Notes under the pieces: model-generated
What the model saw: only the letters and a program-made list of their open reading frames with translations
The model's database searches: none
Told to the model about the DNA's origin: nothing
NCBI RefSeq assembly: GCF_017471675.1
Contig: NZ_JAFUSK010000005.1
Location: forward strand, 1 to 64,000
Reading direction: 5' to 3'
DNA from: Pseudobutyrivibrio sp.
Lineage (GTDB): Bacteria; Bacillota; Clostridia; Lachnospirales; Lachnospiraceae
Length of the DNA: 64,000 nt
Shown: piece after piece, positions 7,680 to 17,219 of the stretch
Numbering within the stretch: the stretch's first letter is position 1
Layout of the letters: each line of letters opens with the position of its first letter
Made by a program: the position numbers and the translations under genes

Positions 7680-9449
7680 ATGCTTAAAAAGATTTTGAAG
7701 TACACAGGAGAGTACAAGAAATACACATTTAAAGCAATGATATTTCTAATTGTTGGACTACTCTTTAACGTAGTACAGTTCTTATCCATTTACAAAATGA
7801 TTGATGGAGCAATATCAGGCGAAAGAACTGTGAAATACTACCTAATTTGGCTGGGAGTATTTTTAGTATGTGGTCTTATCTATATGATGCTTTATATATA
7901 TGGATTGGTTCAGTCACATTTTAGTGCATATCACACCCTTAAGAACCTTAGAATATCTCTCCAGGGCAAGCTAGAGAAGTTACCACTTGGAATAATACAG
8001 GAACTGGGAGTGGGTTCTTTAAAAAAGGTATTTATTGATGATATAGACAATATGGAGTTGCTTCTAGCACACGCTCTACCTGAGGGATTTTCAAATGTAT
8101 GTGTGCCAACAATAGTCATAATTGCTATGTTTTTCATCGACTGGAAGTTGGCGTTACTTTGTCTGGCGGCTTTGCCGCTTGGCATTATCTCTATGATGGC
8201 AATGTACATGGCAGGCACCAGCAAAATGGGGGATTTCTACTCATCTGCCCAGAAAATGAATGCAACGATTGTGGAATACATCAATGGTATGGAAGTAGTA
8301 AAAATATTTGGTAGAGATGGTGAAAGCTACAAGAGATTTTCTACTGATGTTATGAGTTATAGAGATTTTACCCTTGCCTGGTATAAGATGTGCTGGCCAT
8401 GGATGGCTCTTTACGGAAGCTTTTTGCCATGTGTAGCCCTATTTACCTTGCCAGTAGGTGGCTACTTCGTATATACGGAATTATCAACGCTTTCAAACTT
8501 CCTATTAATACTTTGCATGGCATTTTCTATAGGACCTACTATTATGAAGGCTATGTCCTTTATGAGTGTATTACCTCAGCTCAATTATAAAATAGAAACC
8601 TTGGAAAATATTCTGTCTGCCGCGCCTCTCAAGGAAGGAACTTCTGAATTTAAAGGAAAGGACAGAAGTATTCAGTTTGAAAATGTGTCTTTTGCATACG
8701 ATGGAGAAAATACTGTAATCAATAATGTAAATTTAGATATTGAAGCTAATTCTGTTACTGCACTTGTAGGTGAATCGGGAAGTGGCAAATCTACCTTGGC
8801 TAAATTATTAGTTCACTTTTATGATGTGACCACTGGAGTGGTAAAAATAGGTGGTCAAGATATTACAGATATGACACTTGAAAGTCTAAACAATGAGATA
8901 TCATTCGTATCTCAGGAGCAGTTTCTTTTTAACATGAGCATTTTAGAGAATATAAGACTTGGCAGACCTGAAGCCACAAGGGCTGAGGTTATCGAGGCGG
9001 CTAACAAGGCTCAGTGTAAAGATTTCTTAGACAGGCTGGAGCATGGCATAGATTCCATGGCTGGAGATTCTGGAAAGATGCTTTCAGGTGGCGAAAGACA
9101 GCGAATAGCCCTGGCTCGTGCCATTCTTAAGAATGCTCCGATTATAGTTTTGGATGAAGCTACTGCTTTTATGGATCCTGAGAATGAGGAAAAAATGAAT
9201 CAGGCCATTGCAGAGCTTATCAGTGAAAAGACTGTAATAGTAATTGCGCATAGACTTTATTCTATTAAAAATGCAGATAAAATCGTGGTTATGAATGAGG
9301 GACAAATTGTTGCTGCTGGAAAGCATGAGGAGCTTTTACTTAGCTGCGATAAATATAAGAACTTATGGGAACTTTCAGAGGGAACAAAGAACTGGTCTGT
9401 TACTAGCAGGGATGATGACCAAGCGAAAAAGGAGGAGATATTGGCATGA
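7680..9449 (+). CDS. ABC transporter, TM plus ATPase half, YbtP/YbtQ-like, module 1
   Basis: A 589-residue half-transporter: about six membrane helices (residues 20-310) followed by an ATPase with Walker A GESGSGKSTL (about 364), signature LSGGERQRIA and Walker B IIVLDEATAFMD. The fold is that of type IV ABC exporters. Pairs of this kind placed beside ECF or siderophore genes (YbtP/YbtQ of Yersinia, IrtAB of mycobacteria) act in ferric-siderophore import. Start ATG 7680 follows AAGGAGG at 7668-7674; the frame is open to 7644 but that segment contains the operator. It overlaps the next gene by four bases, indicating a heterodimer. Confidence 0.88.
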   Translation: MLKKILKYTGEYKKYTFKAMIFLIVGLLFNVVQFLSIYKMIDGAISGERTVKYYLIWLGVFLVCGLIYMMLYIYGLVQSHFSAYHTLKNLRISLQGKLEKLPLGIIQELGVGSLKKVFIDDIDNMELLLAHALPEGFSNVCVPTIVIIAMFFIDWKLALLCLAALPLGIISMMAMYMAGTSKMGDFYSSAQKMNATIVEYINGMEVVKIFGRDGESYKRFSTDVMSYRDFTLAWYKMCWPWMALYGSFLPCVALFTLPVGGYFVYTELSTLSNFLLILCMAFSIGPTIMKAMSFMSVLPQLNYKIETLENILSAAPLKEGTSEFKGKDRSIQFENVSFAYDGENTVINNVNLDIEANSVTALVGESGSGKSTLAKLLVHFYDVTTGVVKIGGQDITDMTLESLNNEISFVSQEQFLFNMSILENIRLGRPEATRAEVIEAANKAQCKDFLDRLEHGIDSMAGDSGKMLSGGERQRIALARAILKNAPIIVLDEATAFMDPENEEKMNQAIAELISEKTVIVIAHRLYSIKNADKIVVMNEGQIVAAGKHEELLLSCDKYKNLWELSEGTKNWSVTSRDDDQAKKEEILA

Positions 9450-11200
9450 TTAATTCAATAAAGAGAATACTTAATGTCTCAGGTAAATATAAGGCACGTA
9501 TTGAATTTGCATTCATTTTTTCTTTTTTTAAATCACTTCTTCAAAATGCAGCTTTAGTGCTTGCAGTATTTATGGTAAATGGTTTTATGAGCAACAGTCT
9601 TGTTGAAAAGGACTTTATTAAATATGGAATAGTTCTTTTATCATGTGTGTTGCTCCAGGCGGTTTGCATTAATATTGCAGACAGGCTTCAATCAGGAGCA
9701 GGATTTATGCTTATGGCTGATTTGCGTATCAAATTGGGTGAGCATCTAAGGAGACTTCCTATGGGATATTTCACCAGTGGAAATATTGGCAAGATTAGTT
9801 CTGTTTTATCTACAGATATGGTATTTATCGAGGAAAATTCTATGATGACATTGGCTGACACCATCAGCGATTTTTTCTCAGCTATTATATTTGTAATATT
9901 TATGCTTGTGTTTAATCCAGTTATTGGAGTGGTTGCACTAGTTGGAACTATTACTATGATTCTTATTGGTGAGGGAAAATTCAAAAGTGGCATTTCCTTG
10001 TCTTTAGATCGTCAAGAGCAAAGTGAAAAACTTACTAATGCGGTACTTGATTATGTAGAGGGAATTGGAATTACAAAGACTTATAATCTCCTCGGGGACA
10101 AGTCAACAGAGATGAAAAAGAACTTTGATAAATCCTGTGAAGAAAGCTTACGTTTTGAAAATATTCAGGTGCCATGGGGAATAGCTGTGAATATTGCATT
10201 TGAAATTCTTTCTGCAGCAATTGCATTTACAGCTGTGTTGCTCTTTTTAAATGGTAATCTAAGCCTTACATACTTTTTAGGAACGATGTTATTTGTCTTA
10301 GATATTTTCATTCCGCTTAGAGTGGTATATATGGACTCTGAGAAGCTTACTATCATGGATAAATGTCTAGACAGAATAGACTCTGTTATGAATGAGCTTG
10401 AGCTGTCTGATGATAGTAATAAAAAGGTATCTAAGCAAAGCTTAAAGGTTCCTACTGTGGAATTTCGGAATGTAAGATTTTCTTATGATTCTAAGGAAAC
10501 GATTTCTAATGTGTCCTTTAAAGTTATGGAAGGGCAGACAATAGCATTAGTTGGTCCTTCGGGAAGTGGTAAGACCACCCTTGCTAATCTAATGGCAAGA
10601 TTTTGGGATATAGATTCGGGAGAAATTCTTATCAATGGAACTTCCATTAAGAATGTAGCATTATCATCACTTTTGGAACAGATTAGTATGGTATTTCAGA
10701 ACGTATACCTGTTTAGGGATACCATCTACAACAATATTGCCATGGGTCGCCCAGAGGCTACTAAGGATGAGATTATAGAAGCAGCAAAAAAGGCTCGTTG
10801 CTATGATTTTATTATGTCCCTTCCAGATGGATTTGAAACTATGGTAGGTGAAGGAGGAGCGTCTCTTTCTGGTGGAGAGAAGCAGCGTATATCTATAGCT
10901 AGATGTATTCTAAAAGATTCGCCTATAGTTATACTTGATGAGGCAACAGCCAGCATCGATGCAGATAATGAAGCAGCTATTCAGCAAGCTATTAGCGAAT
11001 TGTGCAAGGGAAAGACACTTATAATTATTGCGCACCGATTAAAGACAATAAAGGATGCTGATTGCATTCTGGTTGTTAATGATGGTAAAATCATTGAAAA
11101 AGGAAGTCATGAACAGCTGATGGAGCATGACGGTCTTTACAAAAATTTTGTTCAGATTAAAAATTCTGATTCAGGATGGTGTAAAAGGAAAATCGGTTAA
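9446..11200 (+). CDS. ABC transporter, TM plus ATPase half, YbtP/YbtQ-like partner, module 1
   Basis: A 584-residue half-transporter forming the second subunit with the preceding protein (ATGA overlap at 9446-9449). The membrane domain covers about residues 15-310. The ATPase has Walker A GPSGSGKTTL (about 370), signature LSGGEKQRIS and Walker B IVILDEATASID, all intact. It is more like the second ABC of module 2 in gene position than in sequence. A TetR gene follows after two bases, so the unit ends with its own regulator. Confidence 0.88.
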   Translation: MINSIKRILNVSGKYKARIEFAFIFSFFKSLLQNAALVLAVFMVNGFMSNSLVEKDFIKYGIVLLSCVLLQAVCINIADRLQSGAGFMLMADLRIKLGEHLRRLPMGYFTSGNIGKISSVLSTDMVFIEENSMMTLADTISDFFSAIIFVIFMLVFNPVIGVVALVGTITMILIGEGKFKSGISLSLDRQEQSEKLTNAVLDYVEGIGITKTYNLLGDKSTEMKKNFDKSCEESLRFENIQVPWGIAVNIAFEILSAAIAFTAVLLFLNGNLSLTYFLGTMLFVLDIFIPLRVVYMDSEKLTIMDKCLDRIDSVMNELELSDDSNKKVSKQSLKVPTVEFRNVRFSYDSKETISNVSFKVMEGQTIALVGPSGSGKTTLANLMARFWDIDSGEILINGTSIKNVALSSLLEQISMVFQNVYLFRDTIYNNIAMGRPEATKDEIIEAAKKARCYDFIMSLPDGFETMVGEGGASLSGGEKQRISIARCILKDSPIVILDEATASIDADNEAAIQQAISELCKGKTLIIIAHRLKTIKDADCILVVNDGKIIEKGSHEQLMEHDGLYKNFVQIKNSDSGWCKRKIG

Positions 11201-11202
11201 CA

Positions 11203-11820
11203 ATGGCAAATAGAGATACAAGCATTGATCCAAGACTACTTAAGAGTGCCAGGAAGCACTTTAGAGAACATGGCTTCTTAGAAGCTCAGCTATCTGATAT
11301 ATGTAAGGATGCTGGTGTAACTACTGGGGCTGTATATAAAAGATACAAGGGTAAAGAGGAGTTGTTCGAGGCTGTTGTAAAGGATACTGTAGACAGCATG
11401 AATAACATCCTAAACGAATCACAGAAAATAGATCCAAACAGCTTATCAGATGATGAGTTGATAGGAGCGTGGACTAACACTGAGGAGATTACAAGGATTT
11501 GGTATACACGTCTGTTGGAGATGAAGGACGGTTTGGAAATACTCCTTAAATGCTCTGAGGGCACCAGATATAGTCAATTTCATGACCAGTGGCTGGAGAG
11601 AATGTCTGATATAGATTATGCTTATCTCAAAGTTTTACAGGACAGGGGATTAGCTGACAAATCTATCACCAGGCTGGAGCTTCATGTGATGGTATCTGCC
11701 ATGTGGCAGCTTTATTCAGAACCTATTTTACATGGTATGACGGATGATGAGGTTGTCCACCACTGTAAGATAGCCGGCAAGCTCTTTGATTGGGCAAACG
11801 CCATGGGGATTACAACATGA
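11203..11820 (+). CDS. TetR/AcrR-family regulator, last gene of module 1
   Basis: A 205-residue regulator with the HTH at about residues 28-52 (LSDICKDAGVTTGAVYKRYK). It begins two bases after the ABC gene and must be co-transcribed with module 1, an arrangement typical of feedback control. The TGATAAT-N3-ATTATCA boxes at 4651, 4674 and 7636 are candidate operators. It is close in pattern to the TetR protein at 763 (both read V/I-TT-x-A/G-LYK/VYK). The ligand could be the transported compound; this is inference. Confidence 0.85.
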   Translation: MANRDTSIDPRLLKSARKHFREHGFLEAQLSDICKDAGVTTGAVYKRYKGKEELFEAVVKDTVDSMNNILNESQKIDPNSLSDDELIGAWTNTEEITRIWYTRLLEMKDGLEILLKCSEGTRYSQFHDQWLERMSDIDYAYLKVLQDRGLADKSITRLELHVMVSAMWQLYSEPILHGMTDDEVVHHCKIAGKLFDWANAMGITT

Positions 11821-11851
11821 TAGCAAGACCAAGCGGCAGCGCCGCATCTGG

Positions 11852-11870
11852 TACATACATAATGTATGTA
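11852..11870. promoter_or_regulatory. Perfect 19-bp palindrome upstream of the methyltransferase
   Basis: TACATACAT-A-ATGTATGTA is a perfect inverted repeat in the 82-base gap between the TetR and methyltransferase genes. It is preceded by a small GC-rich hairpin (GCGGC-AGC-GCCGC, about 11833-11845). It may be an operator for the methyltransferase or a transcription-pausing structure. It differs from the palindromes of the modules. Confidence 0.5.
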
Positions 11871-11902
11871 ATTTCTAGTGAATTTTGAATCTAGGGGGGC
11901 TT

Positions 11903-12547
11903 ATGAGAACAGCTAATGAGTATAAGGAACTGACTATAAAAGAATTTACAAAAGCAGCAGATGTATATGAATCAAACCATTCAGGGATCTATGAAATATG
12001 TAAGGAGGATTATCCTTATATTTCATCAGAGCTTGAGAAGGAAGATTATAATGAACTTTTGGATTGTGGATGTGGTACAGGTCCAATGATATCACTTCTT
12101 TATGAAAAGGATTCTACAAAGCATTATACAGGATTGGATATTACGCCTAGAATGATTGAAGTGGGAAAGTCTAAGAACCTAAAAGGGGTAGACTGGATTG
12201 TTGGTGACTGCGAGAATTTGCCTTTTGAAGAAAACACTTTTGATGTTGTGATTTGCTCTAACAGCTTTCATCATTACCCTAATCCCCAGAAGTTTTTTGA
12301 TAGTGTACACAAAGTATTACGTCCAGGCGGAAGGCTAATTCTTCAGGATTATACAGCGCCAAAGGTTATTCTTTGGATTATGAATCATACAGAAATGCCA
12401 CTTGCAAATCTGATTGGTCATGGTGATGTGGCAGCCAGATCACTTGATGAAATTAGAAGCTTTTGTGATAATTCAGGTCTCAGGGTGGAAAAGCTAAAGC
12501 GTGCCAGAAAAATGCGCATGCATTTGGTTGCAAGGAAAGTGAGTTAA
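11903..12547 (+). CDS. Class I SAM-dependent methyltransferase
   Basis: A 214-residue methyltransferase. Motif I is LLDCGCGTGPM (about 52-62), an acidic residue follows at the next strand (YTGLDITPRM), motif II/III appear as GDCENLPFEENTFDVVICSNSFHHYPNP and the end of motif III as VLRPGGRLIL. This is the UbiE/COQ5-like Methyltransf_11 pattern, acting on a small molecule. The start ATG 11903 has AGGGGGG just upstream. It lies between the two transport modules and converges with the AraC gene with a four-base overlap of stops. It could modify the transported ligand, but that is inference from position. Confidence 0.85.
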   Translation: MRTANEYKELTIKEFTKAADVYESNHSGIYEICKEDYPYISSELEKEDYNELLDCGCGTGPMISLLYEKDSTKHYTGLDITPRMIEVGKSKNLKGVDWIVGDCENLPFEENTFDVVICSNSFHHYPNPQKFFDSVHKVLRPGGRLILQDYTAPKVILWIMNHTEMPLANLIGHGDVAARSLDEIRSFCDNSGLRVEKLKRARKMRMHLVARKVS

Positions 12548-13512
12548 AACTTTCTGCGGAAAGCCTTGCGGTAAGCGAGGGGGAGTAAGCCCTTGGCACT
12601 TCTGAAAAGCTCGGCAAAATGACCTGGGGAAATGTATCCTACAGCCTTAGCCACTTCGGAAACTGGTAAATCTGTAAAGGCAAGAAGATGCTCCGCGTGG
12701 TCAATCCTAACCTTTTGGATATATTCGGCTACAGTCATTCCGTAGTAAAGCTTGAAGGTTGATTTCAGCTTAGTGGTGCCCATGCATGCAATCTTAGATA
12801 GCGATTCAATTGAAATACGGTCTGCATAATGGTCGTTAATATATAGCCCAAGGCTTTTAAGCATCTCTTCATCTTTTGATGGTAGAGATGCTTTTTCTTT
12901 TTCATTCAGTTTTCTGTGTCGTTCAAATACTAGGGCAAGGGCTTCTCTAACCTTGCCGTCATAATAAAGGGCAGCGCTTTGGCTTGTTCCCTTATATTTT
13001 AATATCTCCCATAGAAGCTTTTTCATCTCAGGAAAATCTGCAGTTTCATCTATGCTTCTAAAGGCCGACTTTGGGTCTTCATAAATATCTCCAAAGCTAC
13101 TTTTTAGAACTTCATGAAAAAAATCAGGTCGATATTCAATACCAATGGAGCGTATTGGAATGTTGCGATGAATCAGGGCTCGATATGGCTCATAGCCACC
13201 AAGAAAGCTCTTGATAACATTGCAACTCATACTGCGATATGGATTTAATTCTTCACCACTAATAGATTCATACCAGGTCACGCTTAAGCATTCTGGTAAT
13301 TCAAAATCTAAGACCTGATCCTCATAAAAAGAGAAGTCATGTATTTTAATATTGTATTTTCCTGGAATTTCGTAATACCAATAATAGCCTTCACCAAGGT
13401 TTGGTGCAAAAGTATAGCAATCGCCCCCAGGAGGAAAGCCTTCTGGTGAAGCGCAGGGTATAAAATTTGTTTTTTGAAATAATTCTTTGTAATCGTCTTT
13501 TTTCTTATTCAT
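12544..13512 (-). CDS. AraC-family regulator, divergent from module 2
   Basis: A 322-residue protein with a C-terminal pair of helix-turn-helices (about residues 220-315, with SIESLSKIACMGTTKLKSTFK and VSEVAKAVGYISPGHFAELF). The N-terminal 200 residues are a sensing domain. This architecture with the C-M-G-T-T-K-L-K helix resembles the PchR/YbtA type of siderophore-responsive activators, which fits the neighbouring YbtPQ-like pair. It is divergent to the ABC gene at 13638 and the gap carries palindromes at 13548 and 13593. The ATG 13512 is used here; a TTG at 13527 is in frame but lacks a ribosome binding site. Confidence 0.82.
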   Translation of the reverse strand: MNKKKDDYKELFQKTNFIPCASPEGFPPGGDCYTFAPNLGEGYYWYYEIPGKYNIKIHDFSFYEDQVLDFELPECLSVTWYESISGEELNPYRSMSCNVIKSFLGGYEPYRALIHRNIPIRSIGIEYRPDFFHEVLKSSFGDIYEDPKSAFRSIDETADFPEMKKLLWEILKYKGTSQSAALYYDGKVREALALVFERHRKLNEKEKASLPSKDEEMLKSLGLYINDHYADRISIESLSKIACMGTTKLKSTFKLYYGMTVAEYIQKVRIDHAEHLLAFTDLPVSEVAKAVGYISPGHFAELFRSAKGLLPLAYRKAFRRKF

Positions 13513-13547
13513 TTCATTTTGTTCCAATCAGACACAATGTTATTTAA

Positions 13548-13563
13548 ATTAGACTAAACTAAC
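13548..13563. promoter_or_regulatory. TTAG-N6-CTAAC palindrome in the divergent AraC/ABC promoter
   Basis: ATTAG-ACTAAA-CTAAC lies between the AraC gene and module 2. Over 15 bases it differs from the site at 17182-17196 by a single base (TTAGASTAAACTAAC), so the ABC pair and the S-T-ATPase group are probably bound by the same protein. The first base breaks the perfect five-base half-site. Confidence 0.55.
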
Positions 13564-13592
13564 CGAATGTTATTGTATCATCGAGCCTTCTT

Positions 13593-13609
13593 AATTACAA
13601 TGCGTAATT
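13593..13609. promoter_or_regulatory. Second palindrome, AATTAC-N5-GTAATT
   Basis: AATTAC-AATGC-GTAATT is a 17-bp inverted repeat 29 bases before the ATG of the ABC gene at 13638. It may bind a second regulator or be an arm of the AraC site. No good -10 or -35 could be placed with confidence. Confidence 0.4.
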
Positions 13610-13637
13610 GAATTAAGTACAGGAGGATAATAGTTTC

Positions 13638-15404
13638 ATGAGTAATAAAAAAGAAAAGCAGGGCTTAAGCTTACTGATGAAGTGGGCAGGAAAAAATAAA
13701 TATTATATCTACTTATCCGTCTTTTTAGCACTTTTAGCCAGCCTATGCGGAATTGTTCCATATTATATTTTTTATAGGATGATTGACTGTGCTGTGGCAG
13801 GAAGCTTAAGCGCAGCTTACGGGCTTAAACTTACAGAGGCACTAATTCTTTTTACATTGATAAGGGTCATATGTAATGGAGCGGCGTCACTTTGTTCTCA
13901 TAAGGGGGCCTATAACACACTCTATGATGTTCGCTGCATGGTGACAGAGCACATGGCAAAAATGCCAATGGGTGCTTTGAATGAAAGAAGCATTGGCGAG
14001 ATAAAATGCGTTATGAATGAGGATATTGAAAAGCTTGAGCTTTTCTTAGCTCATAATCTACCTGAGCTAGTGCTGTATTTATCTGGTCCAATGGTGATAT
14101 TTATTTGGCTATTCACAATTAATAACAAGCTGGCACTTTTAAGTATTTTACCTTTGGTTTTTGTGGTGCTTGTTATGATTGGTATGTTTGCAAGATTTTT
14201 TAAATTTATGGATGATATCAATTTGTCTGCAGGTCAGTTGTCAGCAACTGTATGGGAATATGTTTCAGGGATGCGTCTTATAAAAGCATACAACATGAGT
14301 GTTAGTTCATTTAGGAAATATTCTGATGCAATAGAGGGGCAGTTTTCAATGTGGAAAGCCATTGCAGGGGCTACAGGACCATTTTATGCAGTCTATGTTG
14401 TGCTTTTGGAATGTGGCATTTTGTTCCTTGTTCCAGCTGGAGGATGGCTGTTTGTTAATGGACATATTACTGCTGGAGTGCTCTTGCTTTTTGCTTTTAT
14501 AGGAACTCAGTATCTTATGGATATTAGACCATTGCAGGAGCTATCGAATAATCTTTCATTTGCACTTAATGGTGTAAACAGAGTTAAGGAAATACTTGAT
14601 GTGCCTATATTTGAAGGTGGAGTTGATTTTCCTAAAGCACATGATATTTCTCTTGATAATGTGAGCTTTTCTTACGATGGTAAAACCATGGTTCTTAAGG
14701 ATGTTAATCTTCATATCAGAGAGGGCGAAAAGCTGGCAGTTGTGGGAGCTTCTGGAGAGGGAAAGTCTACGTTGATTCAGCTTATTGCCAGGTTTTATGA
14801 TGTAACATCAGGGGTTATTAGAATCGGTGGTGTGGATGTAAGAGATATTAAGTACGAGGAGCTTTTAAATAATATATCTGTAATTTTCCAAAATGCTTTT
14901 CTGACTAAAGGTTCAATATACGAAAATATTGCAATGGGTCAGAAAACTACTCTTGAAGAAGTAAGAAAGGCTGCAAGGGCAGCTCAAATAGATGATTTTA
15001 TTATGACACTACCAGAAGGCTATAACACTAAAGTAGGAAATTTTGGTGGAAGATTTTCTGGTGGACAAAAGCAGAGGATTTGTATTGCAAGAGCAATTCT
15101 TAAGAATTCACCTATTTTAATTTTGGACGAAGCCACTAGTGCTGCCGACCCTGAAAATCAGGTGGAAATAGATAAGGCCATAGATAATTTATGTGAGGGT
15201 AAGACAGTCATAATCGTTGCCCACAGATTAGGAATTACTGAAGCCTGCGATAGGATTGCGGTTGTGGAAAATAAATCAATATACCACGTTGCCCCGCATA
15301 AGGAACTGTTGGATATTAGCAAATACTTTAGAAAAAGTTGGTTGGATTATACCGCGGCAAGAAGCATTAAATATAGCATAAAGGGGGACAAAATCAATGA
15401 ATAA
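13638..15404 (+). CDS. ABC transporter, TM plus ATPase half, YbtP/YbtQ-like, module 2
   Basis: A 588-residue half-transporter with a membrane domain at about residues 20-310 and an ATPase with Walker A GASGEGKSTL (about 370), signature [10 protein letters not shown] and Walker B ILILDEATSAAD. The signature begins with F instead of L, and the Walker B is followed by A-A-D rather than x-x-D with leucine, small deviations that may mark the less active site of a heterodimer. It overlaps the partner gene by eight bases. The start follows AGGAGG (13621-13626). Confidence 0.88.
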   Translation: MSNKKEKQGLSLLMKWAGKNKYYIYLSVFLALLASLCGIVPYYIFYRMIDCAVAGSLSAAYGLKLTEALILFTLIRVICNGAASLCSHKGAYNTLYDVRCMVTEHMAKMPMGALNERSIGEIKCVMNEDIEKLELFLAHNLPELVLYLSGPMVIFIWLFTINNKLALLSILPLVFVVLVMIGMFARFFKFMDDINLSAGQLSATVWEYVSGMRLIKAYNMSVSSFRKYSDAIEGQFSMWKAIAGATGPFYAVYVVLLECGILFLVPAGGWLFVNGHITAGVLLLFAFIGTQYLMDIRPLQELSNNLSFALNGVNRVKEILDVPIFEGGVDFPKAHDISLDNVSFSYDGKTMVLKDVNLHIREGEKLAVVGASGEGKSTLIQLIARFYDVTSGVIRIGGVDVRDIKYEELLNNISVIFQNAFLTKGSIYENIAMGQKTTLEEVRKAARAAQIDDFIMTLPEGYNTKVGNFGGRFSGGQKQRICIARAILKNSPILILDEATSAADPENQVEIDKAIDNLCEGKTVIIVAHRLGITEACDRIAVVENKSIYHVAPHKELLDISKYFRKSWLDYTAARSIKYSIKGDKINE

Positions 15405-17097
15405 CAAGGCATTTTCAATTGGAAAAGGCTTAAAGCTTGCAATTTTTGGAACTGTACTAGAAGGTCTTCTTGCAGGAAGCAACTTTTTTATTTTATTTCA
15501 GGTGCTGGAATTAATTTTTGGCAAAAGCATTACTTTTGAGGACATCAAAAGAACTACATTGATGCTTGGAATTATTTTTGTGTTACGACTTATTCTTTAT
15601 ACTGTTTCTTACACTAAAAGTCAGATTGGCGGAGCTTTAGTCAGCAAGAATTTGCGAGTTACTTTGGGGGATAAACTAAGACGTATACCGCTTGGTGCTT
15701 TTACTAAACAAAGAATAGGATACTATATTAACGCCTCCACAAGCGAAGTGGCAGATTACGAGCAGATTCTTACCCATAAGCTTGCAGACATAACTAAGTA
15801 TGTGGTTCTTCTTGTAGCAGTTTCGTTGTACTCAGCTTTTATGAATATAGCTGTTGGTTTAATAATGCTTGTAAGTTTATTACTATTGATTCCAACTATA
15901 CAATTGTCTATTAGACAGGTGAAAAAATACGGAAAGGCAAAAAATCTTGCCAGAGAAGAAAATGTAAGTGCGATAACAGAATATTTGACTGGAAGCCAAA
16001 CCCTAAGGTCCTATGGGTTGGCAGGAGAAAAAAATAAGTCATTAAGAAGCTCCATGAAGCACTATTCAAATATAAGCTATCAGTATGAAGGAGCAGTAGT
16101 TCCTATAGGCTTCGTATATATGTTTTTAGCCTATGTGGCAGCGGCCGCTATAATTTTTATATCAGTAAATGGAGTGGTGACAGGGGATTTGTCCATTCCA
16201 GAGATGATAACAATTAATATGCTCTCATTATATTCTTGCAAGGTGGAAGCGGCCCTATACGTAAGCCTGGTAGCATATAGAAATCTTCTCATATCAAAAG
16301 GAAAGATTGCAGGAATACTCATGGAAAATGAGGAAGTAAAAGCCAAAGAAGTAATTAATCCTAAGCATTTCAATATTACATTTGAAAATGTTAGCTTTGC
16401 ATACGAAAAGGATCAGGCTGTTTTAAAGAATATTAGCTTTGAAATCCCAGAAAACAAGATTACTGCCATTGTGGGAGAATCGGGATCTGGAAAATCTACA
16501 ATATTTAATCTCATTTCCAAATATTATGAGCCTGCTTCAGGAAGGATATATATAGGTGGAGAAGGTATAGGCAGTTCTTCCACAGAAATGGTACTTTCAA
16601 ATATAAGCATGGTGGATCAGGATGTGTTTTTATTTAATGACACTGTAAAAAACAATCTACGTTTTGCAGCGCCAAAAGCCAGTGATGAGGAAATCGAAAA
16701 CGCTTTAAAGCAGGCAAACTGTGATTTTGTTTATGGCCTTGAAAATGGGCTTAATACTTTGATTGGCGAGAATGGAAATAAGCTCTCTGGGGGAGAAAGA
16801 CAGAGGATTTCAGTGGCGAGAGCAATTCTTAGAAATAGTCCAATTGTGCTTTTGGATGAAGCAACTTCTTCGTTAGATATTGAAAACGAGCTATTGGTTA
16901 AAAAGGCTGTACTTAATCTTTTAAAAACAAAGAGAACTGTGGTAATGATAGCTCATACACTTCCAATAATTCAGTTAGCGGATCAGATATTGGTAGTTAA
17001 GGATGGGGGAATCGCTGAAAGTGGCACTCATGATGAGCTTTTAGCTAAGAATGGGGCATATGCTGCAATGTGGCAAGCATCTTCAAAACTTAAATAA
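15397..17097 (+). CDS. ABC transporter, TM plus ATPase half, YbtP/YbtQ-like partner, module 2
   Basis: A 566-residue half-transporter. The membrane domain spans about residues 10-290, and the ATPase has Walker A GESGSGKSTI (about 360), signature LSGGERQRIS and Walker B IVLLDEATSSLD. It overlaps the preceding gene, so the two are translated together and probably assemble as a heterodimer. A 122-base gap with a palindrome and possible promoter separates it from the S component, so module 2 may be two transcription units. Confidence 0.88.
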   Translation: MNNKAFSIGKGLKLAIFGTVLEGLLAGSNFFILFQVLELIFGKSITFEDIKRTTLMLGIIFVLRLILYTVSYTKSQIGGALVSKNLRVTLGDKLRRIPLGAFTKQRIGYYINASTSEVADYEQILTHKLADITKYVVLLVAVSLYSAFMNIAVGLIMLVSLLLLIPTIQLSIRQVKKYGKAKNLAREENVSAITEYLTGSQTLRSYGLAGEKNKSLRSSMKHYSNISYQYEGAVVPIGFVYMFLAYVAAAAIIFISVNGVVTGDLSIPEMITINMLSLYSCKVEAALYVSLVAYRNLLISKGKIAGILMENEEVKAKEVINPKHFNITFENVSFAYEKDQAVLKNISFEIPENKITAIVGESGSGKSTIFNLISKYYEPASGRIYIGGEGIGSSSTEMVLSNISMVDQDVFLFNDTVKNNLRFAAPKASDEEIENALKQANCDFVYGLENGLNTLIGENGNKLSGGERQRISVARAILRNSPIVLLDEATSSLDIENELLVKKAVLNLLKTKRTVVMIAHTLPIIQLADQILVVKDGGIAESGTHDELLAKNGAYAAMWQASSKLK

Positions 17098-17180
17098 TAG
17101 TTCCAATAGGACTTAAAATTATTAAAAACGGACACTTTCCCATTGCTTAGCTTGTAACGGATAGTAAAGAATGATAAAAG

Positions 17181-17196
17181 GTTAGAGTAAACTAAC
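17181..17196 (+). promoter_or_regulatory. GTTAG-N6-CTAAC palindrome before the module 2 ECF genes
   Basis: GTTAG-AGTAAA-CTAAC is a perfect inverted repeat 24 bases before the ATG of the S gene at 17220. A putative ribosome binding site (AAGGAAGAAAGG) follows. The position suits a repressor or iron-type regulator blocking initiation. Confidence 0.6.
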
Positions 17197-17219
17197 TTAA
17201 GGAAGAAAGGACAGAAAAA

